Assembly: GCA_963770045.1 (NCBI GenBank)
Contig: CAVYOD010000015.1
Location: forward strand, 124,001 to 188,000
From: CAVYOD01 sp963770045
Lineage (GTDB): Bacteria; Acidobacteriota; Aminicenantia; Aminicenantales; CAVYOD01
Reading direction: 5' to 3'
Length of the DNA: 64,000 nt
Made by a program: the position numbers and the translations under genes. This document shows positions 17,849-27,704 of this stretch, piece after piece. Each line of letters starts with the position of its first letter. Position 1 is the first letter of the stretch. The notes under the pieces were generated by a model. It had not been told where the DNA came from. It ran no database searches and saw only the letters and a list, made by a program, of their open reading frames with translations.

Positions 17849-18193
17849 ATGACTGAACTATTTTTGGTCTTTCTTATCTTCGGACTTCTAGGGGGGGTTC
17901 TGATTTTCATGAACGCGCTCCTGGGCCCGAAGAGGTCAAACCCCACCAAAGAGCGCCCCTTTGAATGCGGCAGCCCTTATCTCCAAAAAGACATCAAGCC
18001 CTTTCACATCAAGTTTTACCTGGTTGCCCTCGTCTTCCTGTTGTTCGATATCGAAGTCGTCTTTTTCTTTCCCTGGGCCCTTATCTTCAGAGAAATGATG
18101 CAGACGGCCCTGCTGGTCATGCTGGCCTACATCGCCGTCTTGGTCATCGGCTTCATCTACGCCTGGAGGAAAGGAGCTTTTGAGTGGGATTGA
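17849..18193 (+). CDS. nuoA: NADH-quinone oxidoreductase subunit A
   Basis: This 114-residue subunit has three membrane helices and the conserved loop PFECGSPY, followed by FYLVALVFLLFDIEVVFFFPWA, here quoted as a region rather than one motif. It anchors the hydrophilic arm of complex I to the membrane near the quinone channel. It opens the nuoABCDEFGHI cluster and has normal length. Confidence 0.95.
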   Translation: MTELFLVFLIFGLLGGVLIFMNALLGPKRSNPTKERPFECGSPYLQKDIKPFHIKFYLVALVFLLFDIEVVFFFPWALIFREMMQTALLVMLAYIAVLVIGFIYAWRKGAFEWD

Positions 18194-18224
18194 CGGTCAC
18201 TGACGTCGGGACGGATTGAAGAGG

Positions 18225-18701
18225 ATGGCACTTAATTACATCACCACGAAATTCAATTATATCCTCGGCTGGGGCCGGAAGTTCTCGTTGTTCCAGTACC
18301 CTTTCATTACGGCCTGCTGCGGGATGGAATACATGTCGGCGGCCTGCGCCCACTTCGACCTCGACCGTTTCGGGGCCGGCTGGACGAGGTTCTCGCCGCG
18401 CCAAGCGGACATGATCCTCGTGACCGGAACGATCTGCCAGAAAGAAGCGCCCGTTCTGAAGACCGTCTACGATCAGATGTGCGAACCCAAATGGGTGATC
18501 GCCATCGGCGCCTGCGCGGTCAGCGGCGGCATTTATGATAACTACGCGGTCGTCCAGGGAGTGGACAACATCATCCCCGTCGACGTTTATATCCCGGGCT
18601 GCCCGCCCCGTCCGGAGATGATCCTGGATGCCGTTCTCAAGCTCCAACAAAAGGTCCAGGCCGAAGGGCATGAATGGCGATGGCAGAAAAAACGATACTA
18701 G
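18225..18701 (+). CDS. nuoB: NADH-quinone oxidoreductase subunit B
   Basis: This subunit of about 158 residues carries the N2 4Fe-4S cluster that donates to quinone. Ligands are visible as the tandem pair in TACCGMEYM, the Cys in GTICQKEAP and the Cys in YIPGCPPRPEM. A TTG three codons upstream (18216) is an alternative start; neither has an ideally spaced ribosome-binding site. It overlaps nuoC by 28 bases. Confidence 0.95.
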   Translation: MALNYITTKFNYILGWGRKFSLFQYPFITACCGMEYMSAACAHFDLDRFGAGWTRFSPRQADMILVTGTICQKEAPVLKTVYDQMCEPKWVIAIGACAVSGGIYDNYAVVQGVDNIIPVDVYIPGCPPRPEMILDAVLKLQQKVQAEGHEWRWQKKRY

Positions 18702-19159
18702 AAGAATTGAAGCAGAAGTTTCCGACCAAGGTCAAGGAAAGCTTCGAGATCTTGGGTGACGAAGTCGTCGTCATCGAGAGGGGATCCCTGCTCAGTCTGA
18801 TGACCGCCCTGAAAAACAAGCCTTATGAATTCACCATGCTCCTCGACCTGACCTGTGTCGATTACACCGGGCAGGATCCCCGATTCGAGATGGTTTATCA
18901 CCTGTTTTCGCTGCCGCACAACCGCAGGCTCCGGATCAAGACCCGCCTGACGGAAGAGGACGCGACGATCGATTCATTGGTTTCTTTATGGAAGAACGCC
19001 AACTGGCTGGAGAGGGAAGTCTACGATATGTTCGGCGTCGGGTTCAACGGCCATCCCGACCTCCGGCGCCTGCTGATGTATGACGGCTTCGAAGGATACC
19101 CGCTGCGCAAAGAGTATCCCCTCCGTAAACGCCAGCCGATCATCCCCGTGAGGAAATAA
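18674..19159 (+). CDS. nuoC: NADH-quinone oxidoreductase subunit C
   Basis: This 161-residue 30-kDa-type subunit has the family signature NWLEREVYDMFGVGFNGHPDLRR, seen as contiguous blocks, and the closing EGYPLRKEYPL. It is a separate protein, not fused to nuoD. GAAGGG at 18663-18668 favours the ATG at 18674; a second ATG lies two codons later. It sits in the hydrophilic arm of complex I. Confidence 0.94.
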   Translation: MAMAEKTILEELKQKFPTKVKESFEILGDEVVVIERGSLLSLMTALKNKPYEFTMLLDLTCVDYTGQDPRFEMVYHLFSLPHNRRLRIKTRLTEEDATIDSLVSLWKNANWLEREVYDMFGVGFNGHPDLRRLLMYDGFEGYPLRKEYPLRKRQPIIPVRK

Positions 19160-19173
19160 GAGGGAAGGACGAG

Positions 19174-20499
19174 ATGCCGACGAGGATTCAGAAGGAAGCG
19201 CGGCCGGACAGTCTGCTGCTGAATATGGGCCCGTCCCACCCGGCCATGCACGGCACCATCCGGATCATGCTCGAGCTTGACGGAGAGAAGATCCTCAACT
19301 CCGAGTTGGAGATCGGATACTTGCACCGTGGCTTTGAGAAGATCTGCGAGAACCGGACCTATTTTAACCTGCTTCCCTATACCGACCGCCTCAATTATGT
19401 TTCTCCCCTCATCAACAACCTCGGCTATGTCATGACCATGGAGAAACTGCTCGGCCTCGACATCCCCGAGCGGGCTCAATACATCAGGGTGATCATGAGC
19501 GAGCTGTCACGGATCTCCGACCACCTTACCTGTCTGGCGGCCATGGCCATGGAATGCGGCGCCTTCACCGTCTTTCTCTACACGATCAAAGCCCGTGAAT
19601 ACTGCTGGGACGTCATCGAATACACGACCGGGGCCCGGATGACCACCTCTTACATCCGCATCGGCGGAGTCCGGGCTGACCTGCATCCCTCCTATCCTGA
19701 GTCGCTCAAGACAGCGATCGTCGAGACGAGGAAGGTCCTCAAGGACATCCACGGACTGCTCGACAAAAACAAGATCTTCTTGAACCGGACGAGGGACATC
19801 GCCGTCATGTCCCAGGAGGAGGCCATCGCCTACGGCTGGACGGGGCCCACTCTTCGTTCGACAGGTGTCTACTATGACGTCCGCAAGGCCTTTCCCTACT
19901 CGATGTACGACCATTTGGACTTCGAGGTTCCTCTGGGAGAGAGGGGCGACAACTTCGACCGTTACATGGTTCGGATGAAGGAAATGGAACAGAGCCTTCG
20001 GATCTTAGAGCAGGCGATGCGGAAAATCCCCCCGTCTTCGGCCCCACTTCTGGCCAAGGGAGTCGAGCCGCCCCAGGCGGTCCAGGAGTCCCGCTCCAAG
20101 AAAGTTCGCGGGCCGGTCCGGCTCTCTCCGAACCTGGAAGGTTCCGAGGAATCTGTTTACAAAGATATCATGACCGGCGACCGCCGCTACATCATTCCGC
20201 CGAAGGAAGAAACCTACGACTCGATCGAGGGTTTGATCAGTCACTCCAAGTTTTTCATGAAAGGGGCGGGAATCAGACCTCCCAAAGGGGAAGTCTATTT
20301 TTCGGTCGAAGGGGGAAACGGCGAGCTCGGTTATTATATCGTCTCGGACGGGACGGACAGGCCCTATCGGCTCCATCTGCGGGCCCCGTGCCTGCACATT
20401 TTGGCGGCTCTCGAAGGCCTGATCAAAGGGCGCTTCGTGGCGGATGTCATCCCCACGTTTGGGTCGATGAATATCATTTGCGGAGAATTGGAACGGTGA
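19174..20499 (+). CDS. nuoD: NADH-quinone oxidoreductase subunit D
   Basis: This 441-residue 49-kDa-type subunit forms the quinone-reduction site with NuoB. Hallmarks are NMGPSHPAMHGTIR, the GYLHRGFEK block, LPYTDRLNYV and the C-terminal PTFGSMNIICGELER. It is about 30-40 residues longer than typical; a charged, Pro-rich insertion near residues 285-325 (PPSSAPLLAKGVEPP region) accounts for most of that. Its stop overlaps the nuoE GTG start. Confidence 0.95.
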   Translation: MPTRIQKEARPDSLLLNMGPSHPAMHGTIRIMLELDGEKILNSELEIGYLHRGFEKICENRTYFNLLPYTDRLNYVSPLINNLGYVMTMEKLLGLDIPERAQYIRVIMSELSRISDHLTCLAAMAMECGAFTVFLYTIKAREYCWDVIEYTTGARMTTSYIRIGGVRADLHPSYPESLKTAIVETRKVLKDIHGLLDKNKIFLNRTRDIAVMSQEEAIAYGWTGPTLRSTGVYYDVRKAFPYSMYDHLDFEVPLGERGDNFDRYMVRMKEMEQSLRILEQAMRKIPPSSAPLLAKGVEPPQAVQESRSKKVRGPVRLSPNLEGSEESVYKDIMTGDRRYIIPPKEETYDSIEGLISHSKFFMKGAGIRPPKGEVYFSVEGGNGELGYYIVSDGTDRPYRLHLRAPCLHILAALEGLIKGRFVADVIPTFGSMNIICGELER

Positions 20500-20969
20500 G
20501 CGCTGAGCTTTCTCCCCAGACCAAAAAGAAGATCGACGAACTATTGGTCCACTACCCCAAGAAAGAGGCGGCCCTCCTCCCGGTCCTTCACCTCGTCCAG
20601 CAGGAATTCGGAGCGATCACCCGGGAAGAAGAACAGCTGGTGGCGGCCCTCCTGAATGTCAAGCCCATCAGGGTTCGGGAAGTGGTGACCTTTTATACAA
20701 TGCTCCGGCAGGAGCGGCAAGGGAGATACTTGCTCCAGGTCTGCTCGAACCTGACCTGCACTCTGGCCGGCTCGGAACGTCTCATCGACTATTTAAAGAG
20801 ACGCCTCGGCGTCGGGGTCGGGGAGACGACTCCGGACAACAGGTTCACTCTGTCCACCGTCGAATGCCTGGGCGCCTGCGACCAGGCCCCCTGTATGATG
20901 GTCAACCTGGACTATCATACCGGCCTGACTGAGGAGAAGATCGAAAAAATTCTGGAGAGTTTAAAATAG
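20496..20969 (+). CDS. nuoE: NADH-quinone oxidoreductase subunit E
   Basis: This 24-kDa-type 2Fe-2S subunit has about 157 residues. The ligand set is visible as CSNLTC near residue 88 and CLGACDQAPC near 128. The GTG at 20496 is chosen because it overlaps the nuoD stop and has GGAGA eight to ten bases upstream. A longer upstream frame would lie within nuoD. It forms the NADH-dehydrogenase module with NuoF and NuoG. Confidence 0.94.
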   Translation: MSAELSPQTKKKIDELLVHYPKKEAALLPVLHLVQQEFGAITREEEQLVAALLNVKPIRVREVVTFYTMLRQERQGRYLLQVCSNLTCTLAGSERLIDYLKRRLGVGVGETTPDNRFTLSTVECLGACDQAPCMMVNLDYHTGLTEEKIEKILESLK

Positions 20970-20974
20970 GAACC

Positions 20975-22222
20975 GTGGAAGAAAAAGTCCTCACCCGGCA
21001 TTTCGGTCTGGAGAATTTCTATAAGATCGAAGTCTACCTCAAGCAGGGCGGATACCAGGCGGTTAAGAAGGCCCTTCTCGAGATGAAACCCGAAGACGTT
21101 CTGGCCGAGGTCAAGAAGGCCAATCTCCGGGGCAGGGGAGGAGCCGGCTTTCCGGCCGGCGTCAAGTGGGGATTTGTCCCGCAGAAGGTCCAGAAGCCCA
21201 GGTACCTCTGCGTCAACGCCGATGAGGGAGAACCGGGGACCTTCAAAGACCGGTACATCATGGCCCATATCCCTCACCAACTCTTGGAGGGAATCATCAT
21301 CTCCTCTTATGCGGTCGGGATCCACTCTGCCTACATCTACATCCGGGGCGAATATGAAGCCATCGCCCAGCGGCTCGAGCAGGCGATCGCTGAAGCCTCG
21401 GTCAAGGGCTTCTTAGGCAAAAATATTCTCAAGAGCGGTTTTGACCTTGACGTTGCCGTCCACCGTGGCGCCGGAGCTTACATCTGCGGCGAGGAGACGG
21501 CCTTGCTCGAATCTCTGGAAGGGAAGCGCGGCCACCCCAGGCTCAAACCGCCTTTCCCGGCCTCGGTCGGGCTCTTTCAATCCCCCACGGTCATCAACAA
21601 TGTTGAGACCATCGTCAACATTCCGGTCATCATCGCCCAGGGAGCCGATTGGTTTGTCCAGCGGGGGCTGCCCAAGGATGGAGGAACCAGGATTTTCGGG
21701 GTCAGCGGAGCGGTCAAGAACCCGGGGATCTACGAGCTTCCGATGGGCGCGAGTCTAAAAGAAATCATCTATAAGCACGCCGGCGGCCTGCCCGAAGGGA
21801 GGACGCTCAAGGCGGTCATTCCGGGAGGGATGTCGGCCCCTGTGCTCACTGCGGAGGAGATCGATATCAAGATGGATTTCGAGTCCCTGGTCGCGGCCAA
21901 TTCGATGCTGGGTTCCGCGGCGGTCATCGTGATCGACGACCGGACTTCCATGCTCCAGGTCCTCAAAACCATCACCAAGTTCTATTCCCACGAGTCCTGC
22001 GGCCAGTGCACTCCCTGCCGGATCGGGACCTCCTGGATCCACAAGATCGTCACCCGGATCGCCGAGGGAAAGGGCGAAAAAGACGACCTGGAGACGATCC
22101 TCCGCCTGGCCTCTAATATCAAGGGAAAAACACTCTGCCCCCTGGGAGATGCGGCGGCCATGCCGATTCTCTCCCTTACCCAGAAGTTTTCGAAGGAATT
22201 GGCAGCCGAGTTGCCAAACTAG
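20975..22222 (+). CDS. nuoF: NADH-quinone oxidoreductase subunit F
   Basis: This 415-residue 51-kDa-type subunit binds FMN and NADH and carries a 4Fe-4S cluster. It shows the NADH/FMN motif GRGGAGFPAGVKWGF, the FMN-binding VNADEGEPGTFKDR, ICGEETALLESLEG, and the ligands in ESCGQCTPCRIGT plus a later Cys in LCPLGDAAAMP. The start is GTG with AGGA just upstream. The gene lies 5 bases after nuoE. Confidence 0.96.
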   Translation: MEEKVLTRHFGLENFYKIEVYLKQGGYQAVKKALLEMKPEDVLAEVKKANLRGRGGAGFPAGVKWGFVPQKVQKPRYLCVNADEGEPGTFKDRYIMAHIPHQLLEGIIISSYAVGIHSAYIYIRGEYEAIAQRLEQAIAEASVKGFLGKNILKSGFDLDVAVHRGAGAYICGEETALLESLEGKRGHPRLKPPFPASVGLFQSPTVINNVETIVNIPVIIAQGADWFVQRGLPKDGGTRIFGVSGAVKNPGIYELPMGASLKEIIYKHAGGLPEGRTLKAVIPGGMSAPVLTAEEIDIKMDFESLVAANSMLGSAAVIVIDDRTSMLQVLKTITKFYSHESCGQCTPCRIGTSWIHKIVTRIAEGKGEKDDLETILRLASNIKGKTLCPLGDAAAMPILSLTQKFSKELAAELPN

Positions 22223-22243
22223 GAGCAGGAGAAGCGAGTCGAG

Positions 22244-23801
22244 ATGGCAAAGATTTCGATCGACGGAAAGCCCTTGGAAGTCACCGATGGGCTGACCATC
22301 ATGAAAGCGGCGGATTCAGCCGGGATCATCATTCCCCGTTTCTGCTACCATCCCGCCTTTGTGCCCGAGGGGAGCTGCCGGATGTGTCTGGTGGAAATCG
22401 AGGGCCTGCCCAAACTCGAACTCGCCTGTTCGACCGTCGTCCGCGACGGGATGAAGGTCTCGACGGGAAGCGAGAAAGTGGTCGAGGCGAGACGCGGCGT
22501 CCTGGAATTCCTCCTCGCCGAGCATCCGCTCGATTGCCCCATCTGTGATAAGGCCGGAGAGTGCACCCTCCAGGATTACTACGAGGGTTATGGCCGTTTC
22601 AAAGGCGCCTTTCAGGAGTCCAAGGAGAAAAGGGAAAAAAAGCTCGTCCTGGGAAAGAGCCTGATCCTCGACCGGGAGAGATGCATCCTCTGCACGCGCT
22701 GCGTGCGGTTTCTGACCGAAGTGACCAAGACTCAGGAGCTGGGAGTTTTTAAGAGGGGCGTGCACTCGGAGATCAGTCCCTATGAAAAGGAGCCGGTCGA
22801 CAATAACTATTCCGGAAATCTGGTCGAGATCTGCCCGGTCGGAGCGATCACCGATTTGGATTTTCGCTTCAAGACGAGGCCCTGGTTCTTGAACACGGGG
22901 GAATCCATCTGCCCGCTCTGCAGCCGGGGCTGCAATATTTATATCGATTATCTGCCCGGCTTTGCCCGGCTGGAAGAAACCAAGAAAGGTCCTGCGCATC
23001 CGGTCCAGGGAGAACCTTCGGGTCAACGGATACTGGATCTGCGATCTGGGAAGGTATGGCTATTCTCGTCTCGACCAGAACCGGTGGGAAGAGCCGGCCA
23101 TGTACCAAGGAGGGAAACGGATCGGCATCAGCTGGGATAAGGCCCTCATCGTCCTGGCCGAGAAGATCAAAGCCCTCGTCATCAGGGAGAGGACAGCGAG
23201 GATCGCCGTCCTCGCCCAGACCTACCTTACGAACGAAGAGTTGTTTCTCCTCCGCAGGTTGTTCCGGAATGATCTTGGAGTCGAGCGAATCCTCTTTGTC
23301 GATCCGCCGCAGGGAACGGGAGATGAGCTCTTGCTGACCGCGGATCGCAGCCCGAACAGAAAGGGAGCTCAGGAGATCGGGTTCGACTTGAACCCGCCGA
23401 CCTTGGAGGCGGCGACTCAGGGGACCGAGCTACTTCTCGTCTTTGGCTCCTTTCTCCACGACCGCTTTGACCTCGCGGGGCTCAAAACGGCCTTGGATAA
23501 GGTGGCGACCAAGTTCTTGTTCACGCCTCGAGTGCGCGAGCATAATGCCCTCTTCGATTTCGTTCTGCCGACGGCCATGACGGCTGAGAAGAGCGGCTCT
23601 CTGACAAATTTTGAGGGCAAAGTCCAGAAGTTCGGGCCCGCCCTGGAACTGAGAGGGGAAAGCCTTCCGGAATGGAGGTTCCTGGTCAACCTCGGTAAAG
23701 AGCTCCGGACGAATTATCGATATTATAACCAGTTCGTTTCGCCCAAGGAGATTTTCCGGGAGATGGCCAAAGAGATCCCCTTTTTTGAGCAGGACCGATA
23801 A
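22244..23801 (+). CDS. nuoG: NADH-quinone oxidoreductase subunit G, short form (frame break)
   Basis: The N-terminal part carries the 2Fe-2S ligands (FCYHP, GSCRMCLVEI, CSTVV), the His/Cys cluster HPLDCPICDKAGECTLQD, two 4Fe-4S motifs (CILCTRCVRF with a later CPVGAI) and CPLCSRGCN. An extra base near 22985 shifts the frame; the continuation (ENLRVNGYWICD) is the expected start of the molybdopterin-like domain, which here is only about 270 residues. The reconstructed protein of about 518 residues is shorter than the 780-910 of well-studied NuoG and ends in a Complex1-like closing segment. It overlaps nuoH by 1 base. Confidence 0.85.
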
Positions 23802-24874
23802 TGGACGTATTAATTGTCTTCGTCAAGATCGTTCTCACCCTGGTCTGGTTCCTCCTTCTAACGCTTTATCTCACGTGGGCCGAGAGAAAAGAGAGCGCCG
23901 TGCTCCAGGACCGTGTCGGTGCCAACAGAGCCTCTGTCTTCGGCCTGCGGCTGATAGGTCTTTTTCAGCCGTTCGCCGATGCCATCAAGATGATCTTTAA
24001 AGAGGACTTCGTCCCTGCCTTCTCCCAGAAATTCCTCCATACGATCGCGCCGTTCTTGTCTTTCTTCTTCGTGGCCGTCACCATCTCGGGAATACCGTTC
24101 GCCGATTCAATCCGCCTGGGGAATCGTATCATTCCGCTCCAGATCTTGGATTTTAACGTCGGTCTCCTCTTCATTCTGGCTATGTTGTCCCTGGGGATCT
24201 ACGGCATCATCCTCAGCGGCTGGGCATCGAACAACCGCTATACTCTTCTCGGAAGCATGAGGGGAGCCGCCCAGCTCATCTCCTACGAAGTGGGTCTGGG
24301 GCTCTCGCTGGTCGGGCTGATCATGGTTTTTCCCTCCTTGAAGCTCTCTCAGATCGTTGGCTATCAGGGAGGACTCTTGTTCGGCTTCCTGCCCAGATGG
24401 GGGATTTTCATTCAGCCTCTCGGATTCGTCGTCTTCTTCGTGGCCGCGCTCGCCGAGACCAAGAGAGTCCCCTTCGACATGCCCGAAGGGGAATCGGAGA
24501 TCATCGGTTTTTTTACCGAATACGGTGGCCTCAAATGGGGTCTGTTCATGATGACCGATTTTATGGAGATCATCATCATTTCCAGCCTGGTCACGACCCT
24601 CTTTTTTGGCGGCTGGCAGGTCCCCTGGCTGGGAGCTGACGGGTTTCATTTCCCTGGGGGAGGCCAGTGGCTGTTGGCCCGCTGGCTGGTGATCATGTTT
24701 CAGATCGTCGCCTTCAACTTGAAGGTCTTCTTTTTCTGCTGGCTCCAGATCCTGATCCGCTGGACCTATCCCCGGTTCCGGTACGACCAGGTCATGGATT
24801 TGGGCTGGAAACTGTTGATCCCTCTCAGCCTGGTCAATATCGTCGGCACCGGCGTGATCTTAACGAGAATCTGA
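23801..24874 (+). CDS. nuoH: NADH-quinone oxidoreductase subunit H
   Basis: This 357-residue membrane subunit has about eight helices. Conserved loops are intact: YLTWAERKESAVLQDRVGAN, DAIKMIFKED, GSMRGAAQLISYEV and FDMPEGESEIIGFFTEYGG with its quinone-site glutamates. It links the quinone chamber to the proton-pumping arm. It is the last membrane subunit of complex I encoded in this window. Confidence 0.96.
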   Translation: MDVLIVFVKIVLTLVWFLLLTLYLTWAERKESAVLQDRVGANRASVFGLRLIGLFQPFADAIKMIFKEDFVPAFSQKFLHTIAPFLSFFFVAVTISGIPFADSIRLGNRIIPLQILDFNVGLLFILAMLSLGIYGIILSGWASNNRYTLLGSMRGAAQLISYEVGLGLSLVGLIMVFPSLKLSQIVGYQGGLLFGFLPRWGIFIQPLGFVVFFVAALAETKRVPFDMPEGESEIIGFFTEYGGLKWGLFMMTDFMEIIIISSLVTTLFFGGWQVPWLGADGFHFPGGGQWLLARWLVIMFQIVAFNLKVFFFCWLQILIRWTYPRFRYDQVMDLGWKLLIPLSLVNIVGTGVILTRI

Positions 24875-24875
24875 G

Positions 24876-25349
24876 ATGTTAAAAAGTCTAGGCTATTTTT
24901 GGGAAATCATCAAGGGAAGCTTCATCACGACCCGCCATTTCGTAGTCAATATGTGGTTCCACATCCTGAAAGTCCTGGGTGTCAAGACAAAACGCAGGGG
25001 GGCCGTGACCATCCAATATCCGGAGCAAAAGAAGGAGCTGGCCTCGCGACACCGCAGCCTTCATCGGATCACGAAGCGAGACGACGGCAAGCCCCGCTGC
25101 GTGGCCTGCATGCTTTGCATGACGGTCTGCCCTTCGGAGTGCATCTACATCGAAGCGGCCGAGGACCCGGACCTCGAGATGCAAAAATATCCGTCCAAGT
25201 TCGAGATCGACCTGACCCGCTGCTGTTTCTGCGGTTTCTGCGTCGAGGCCTGTCCCGAAGACGCTATCCGGATGGATACCGGGGTTATTGATTTGGCCCG
25301 GTACGGGCGCCAGGACCTGCAATACGACCTCAAAAAGCTCTTGGGATGA
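24876..25349 (+). CDS. nuoI: NADH-quinone oxidoreductase subunit I
   Basis: This 157-residue ferredoxin-like subunit carries clusters N6a and N6b. Two 4Fe-4S motifs are visible: CVACMLCMTVCP near residue 72 and CCFCGFCVEACPEDAI near 110. An amphipathic N-terminus (GYFWEIIKGSFITTRHF) attaches it to the membrane arm. Its stop overlaps the following metallo-beta-lactamase gene by 4 bases, where nuoJ would usually begin. Confidence 0.95.
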   Translation: MLKSLGYFWEIIKGSFITTRHFVVNMWFHILKVLGVKTKRRGAVTIQYPEQKKELASRHRSLHRITKRDDGKPRCVACMLCMTVCPSECIYIEAAEDPDLEMQKYPSKFEIDLTRCCFCGFCVEACPEDAIRMDTGVIDLARYGRQDLQYDLKKLLG

Positions 25350-26213
25350 GCGTCGCCCACCTTTCTGTCGGGGACTTTGAAATATTTGGCCTGTCGGATG
25401 GGAGTTTTTATCTCGACGGCGGGGCGATGTTCGGCGTTGTCCCCAAAGTCCTCTGGGAGAGAAAGTGCCCGGCCGACAAAAAAAACAGGATCAAACTCGG
25501 TCTCAACTGTTTTTTGATCAAAACTCAAAGGGCACTCGTCCTTCTGGAGACGGGGCTCGGGCCCAAGCTGACCGGGAAGTTCACCGATATTTTCAATGTT
25601 CAGAGACAGCCCGACCTGTTTTCTTCTCTTCGGGAGGCCGGCTTTGCGCCGGAGGACGTCGATTTCGTGGTCAACACTCATCTTCATTTTGACCACTGCG
25701 GAGGGAATACCCGTTTCGATGAGCGCGGAGAAACGGTGCCGACGTTTTCACAGGCCAAGTACGTGATCCAAAAAGGAGAATGGGAGGCCGCCCTCAGTCC
25801 CGAAGAGCGGGACAGACCCAGCTATCTCCAGGAGAATTTTGTCCCCCTCGAGAAGCACGGCGTCCTCGAACTCATTGACGGCGATCGTGAGCTCGTGGAC
25901 GGAGTAGAGATCATCGTCGTTCCCGGACACACGGCCCGTCACCAATGTCTGAAGGTCCGTTCCCGGGGAGAAGTTTTGTTTTTCCCGGGAGACCTTATTC
26001 CGATGTCGGCCCATATCAGCGTGCCCTATGTCATGAGTTATCGACCTCTTTCCTTTGGAGACGATGAGGAATAAAAGAAAGTACTATGAGCTGAGTCTCC
26101 GCGAAAACTGGCTTTTTGGTCTTGACCACGACGCCCATCATCATTTCGGCCGGATCAAAAGGGCGGGGGAGAAATACGAGTTCGAGCCCGAGGCCGGCCG
26201 GCTCTCGGGATAG
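25346..26213 (+). CDS. Metallo-beta-lactamase-fold hydrolase coupled to the nuo operon (frame break)
   Basis: The zinc site reads HLHFDHCGG near residue 115, with further ligands in PGHTARHQ and FFPGDLIP. The frame that starts at 25346 closes at 26074, but an extra base near 26041 explains this. The shifted frame continues DLFPLETMRNK, then KYYELSLRENWLFGLDHD and AHHHFGRIKR to a stop at 26213, which supplies the expected C-terminal His. The reconstructed length is about 288 residues. This branch includes lactonase-like and phosphorylcholine-esterase-like enzymes; the substrate is unknown. It starts inside the nuoI stop, so it is co-translated with complex I. Confidence 0.8.
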
Positions 26214-26234
26214 GCCGAGACCTTCCCCGGGCGG

Positions 26235-26262
26235 TTGACTTTAGAAGGGAAAAAACTATAAT
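26235..26262 (+). promoter_or_regulatory. Sigma-70 promoter of the malic enzyme gene
   Basis: TTGACT (26235-26240) and a perfect TATAAT (26257-26262) are 16 bases apart. The start near 26269 leaves a short leader with AAGGAGG at 26279-26285, ahead of the ATG at 26293. Confidence 0.7.
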
Positions 26263-26292
26263 AAACTCTTCTTAATCCAAGGAGGCAATCCA

Positions 26293-27645
26293 ATGAGTAA
26301 AAAAGTGACCGTCGAGGAGTTGCTGGCCAAGGCTGAGCAACCCTCGAAAGACGCCCTCCGGCTTCATGCTTATTATAAAGGGAAAATCGGCGTCACTCTC
26401 AAGTGCCGGATCAGAGACTTCAATGACTTCGCGATCTGGTACACCCCCGGCGTCGCCGCCGTCTGCAAGGAGATCAACAAGGACAAGGAGAAGGCCTATG
26501 AGATGACCAACAAATGGAATTTTGTCGCCGTTGTCTCTGATGGCTCAAGGGTCCTGGGTCTGGGCGACATCGGCCCCGAAGCGGGGCTGCCGGTCATGGA
26601 AGGAAAAGCGTTGCTTTACAAGTACCTCGGGGGCGTCGATGCGTTCCCGATCATGCTTAGCACAAAGGACCCGGAGCAGATCATCCAGACCGTGAAGTGG
26701 ATCCAGCCCACCTTCGGAGGCATCAACCTCGAAGACATCTCCCATCCCAAGTGCTTTCACATCCTGGATACGCTTCGGAAGGAATGCGAAATTCCGGTCT
26801 GGCATGATGACCAACAGGGAACGGCCTGTGTCACGGTGGCCGGACTCATCAACGCCCTGAAGATTGTCAAGAAGAGGATGCAGGATGTCAAGATCGCCCT
26901 CGTCGGCGCGGGCGCGGCCAATGTGGCGATCGCCCGCCTCCTGATCACGGCAGGCGCGAAGCCTGGGAACATGGTGGTCGTCGACTCTCGAGGGATCCTC
27001 CACCGGGACAGGGGCGACCGTGAAACACTGCAGGCGAAATACAAGGAGAAATGGCACCTCTGCGAGATCACCAATAAGGCAGGGATCAAGGGCGATATCC
27101 CGGAATCTATGGAGGGAGCGGACGTTCTGCTTTCGGCCTCGAAAACCGGGCCGGGCACGATCCAGAAAGAGTGGATCTCCCATATGGCCAATGACTCCAT
27201 CGTTTTCGTAATGGCGAATCCCGTCCCTGAGATCTGGCCATGGGAGGCGAAAGAGGCGGGCGCCAGGATCGTCGCAACGGGGAGGTCGGATTTCCCGAAC
27301 CAAGTCAATAACTCGCTCGGCTTTCCCGGGATCTTCCGGGGAGCTCTGGACATTCGGGCTATCTCGATTACCGACGAGATGTGCATCGAGGCCTCAAAGG
27401 AGCTGGCCAAAGTCGCTGAAGACCACGGACTCAGCGACGATTATATCGTCCCCAATATGGACGAGTGGGAAGTCTTTACGCGCGAAGCCGTGGCCGTCGG
27501 CTCCAAGGGAATCGAGCAGGGTGTCGCCCGCAAAAAGGCGTCGCCCCAGGAACGGTTCAAGCTGGCCGAGGCGATCATCAAGCAGGCCCGAGAGCAGGTC
27601 CAGATGTTGATGAAGGAAGAGTTCATCATAGATCCGGACAAATGA
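26293..27645 (+). CDS. NAD(P)-dependent malic enzyme
   Basis: This 450-residue enzyme oxidatively decarboxylates malate to pyruvate. It has the malic N-terminal domain (YYKGKIGVTLKCRI, WYTPGVAAVCKEI), the substrate and metal region GGINLEDISHPKCFHIL, VWHDDQQGTA with the catalytic metal Asp, and the Rossmann motif ALVGAGAANVAIARLL. It lacks the C-terminal phosphotransacetylase-like domain of long MaeB proteins and carries an unrelated tail of about 50 residues. It is monocistronic with its own promoter. NAD versus NADP preference cannot be told. Confidence 0.92.
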   Translation: MSKKVTVEELLAKAEQPSKDALRLHAYYKGKIGVTLKCRIRDFNDFAIWYTPGVAAVCKEINKDKEKAYEMTNKWNFVAVVSDGSRVLGLGDIGPEAGLPVMEGKALLYKYLGGVDAFPIMLSTKDPEQIIQTVKWIQPTFGGINLEDISHPKCFHILDTLRKECEIPVWHDDQQGTACVTVAGLINALKIVKKRMQDVKIALVGAGAANVAIARLLITAGAKPGNMVVVDSRGILHRDRGDRETLQAKYKEKWHLCEITNKAGIKGDIPESMEGADVLLSASKTGPGTIQKEWISHMANDSIVFVMANPVPEIWPWEAKEAGARIVATGRSDFPNQVNNSLGFPGIFRGALDIRAISITDEMCIEASKELAKVAEDHGLSDDYIVPNMDEWEVFTREAVAVGSKGIEQGVARKKASPQERFKLAEAIIKQAREQVQMLMKEEFIIDPDK

Positions 27646-27704
27646 TAGGACCAGGAGACGGGGATAAGGACTGCCGGTCGAGAGGACGAAGAAGAGGACT
27701 TCCA

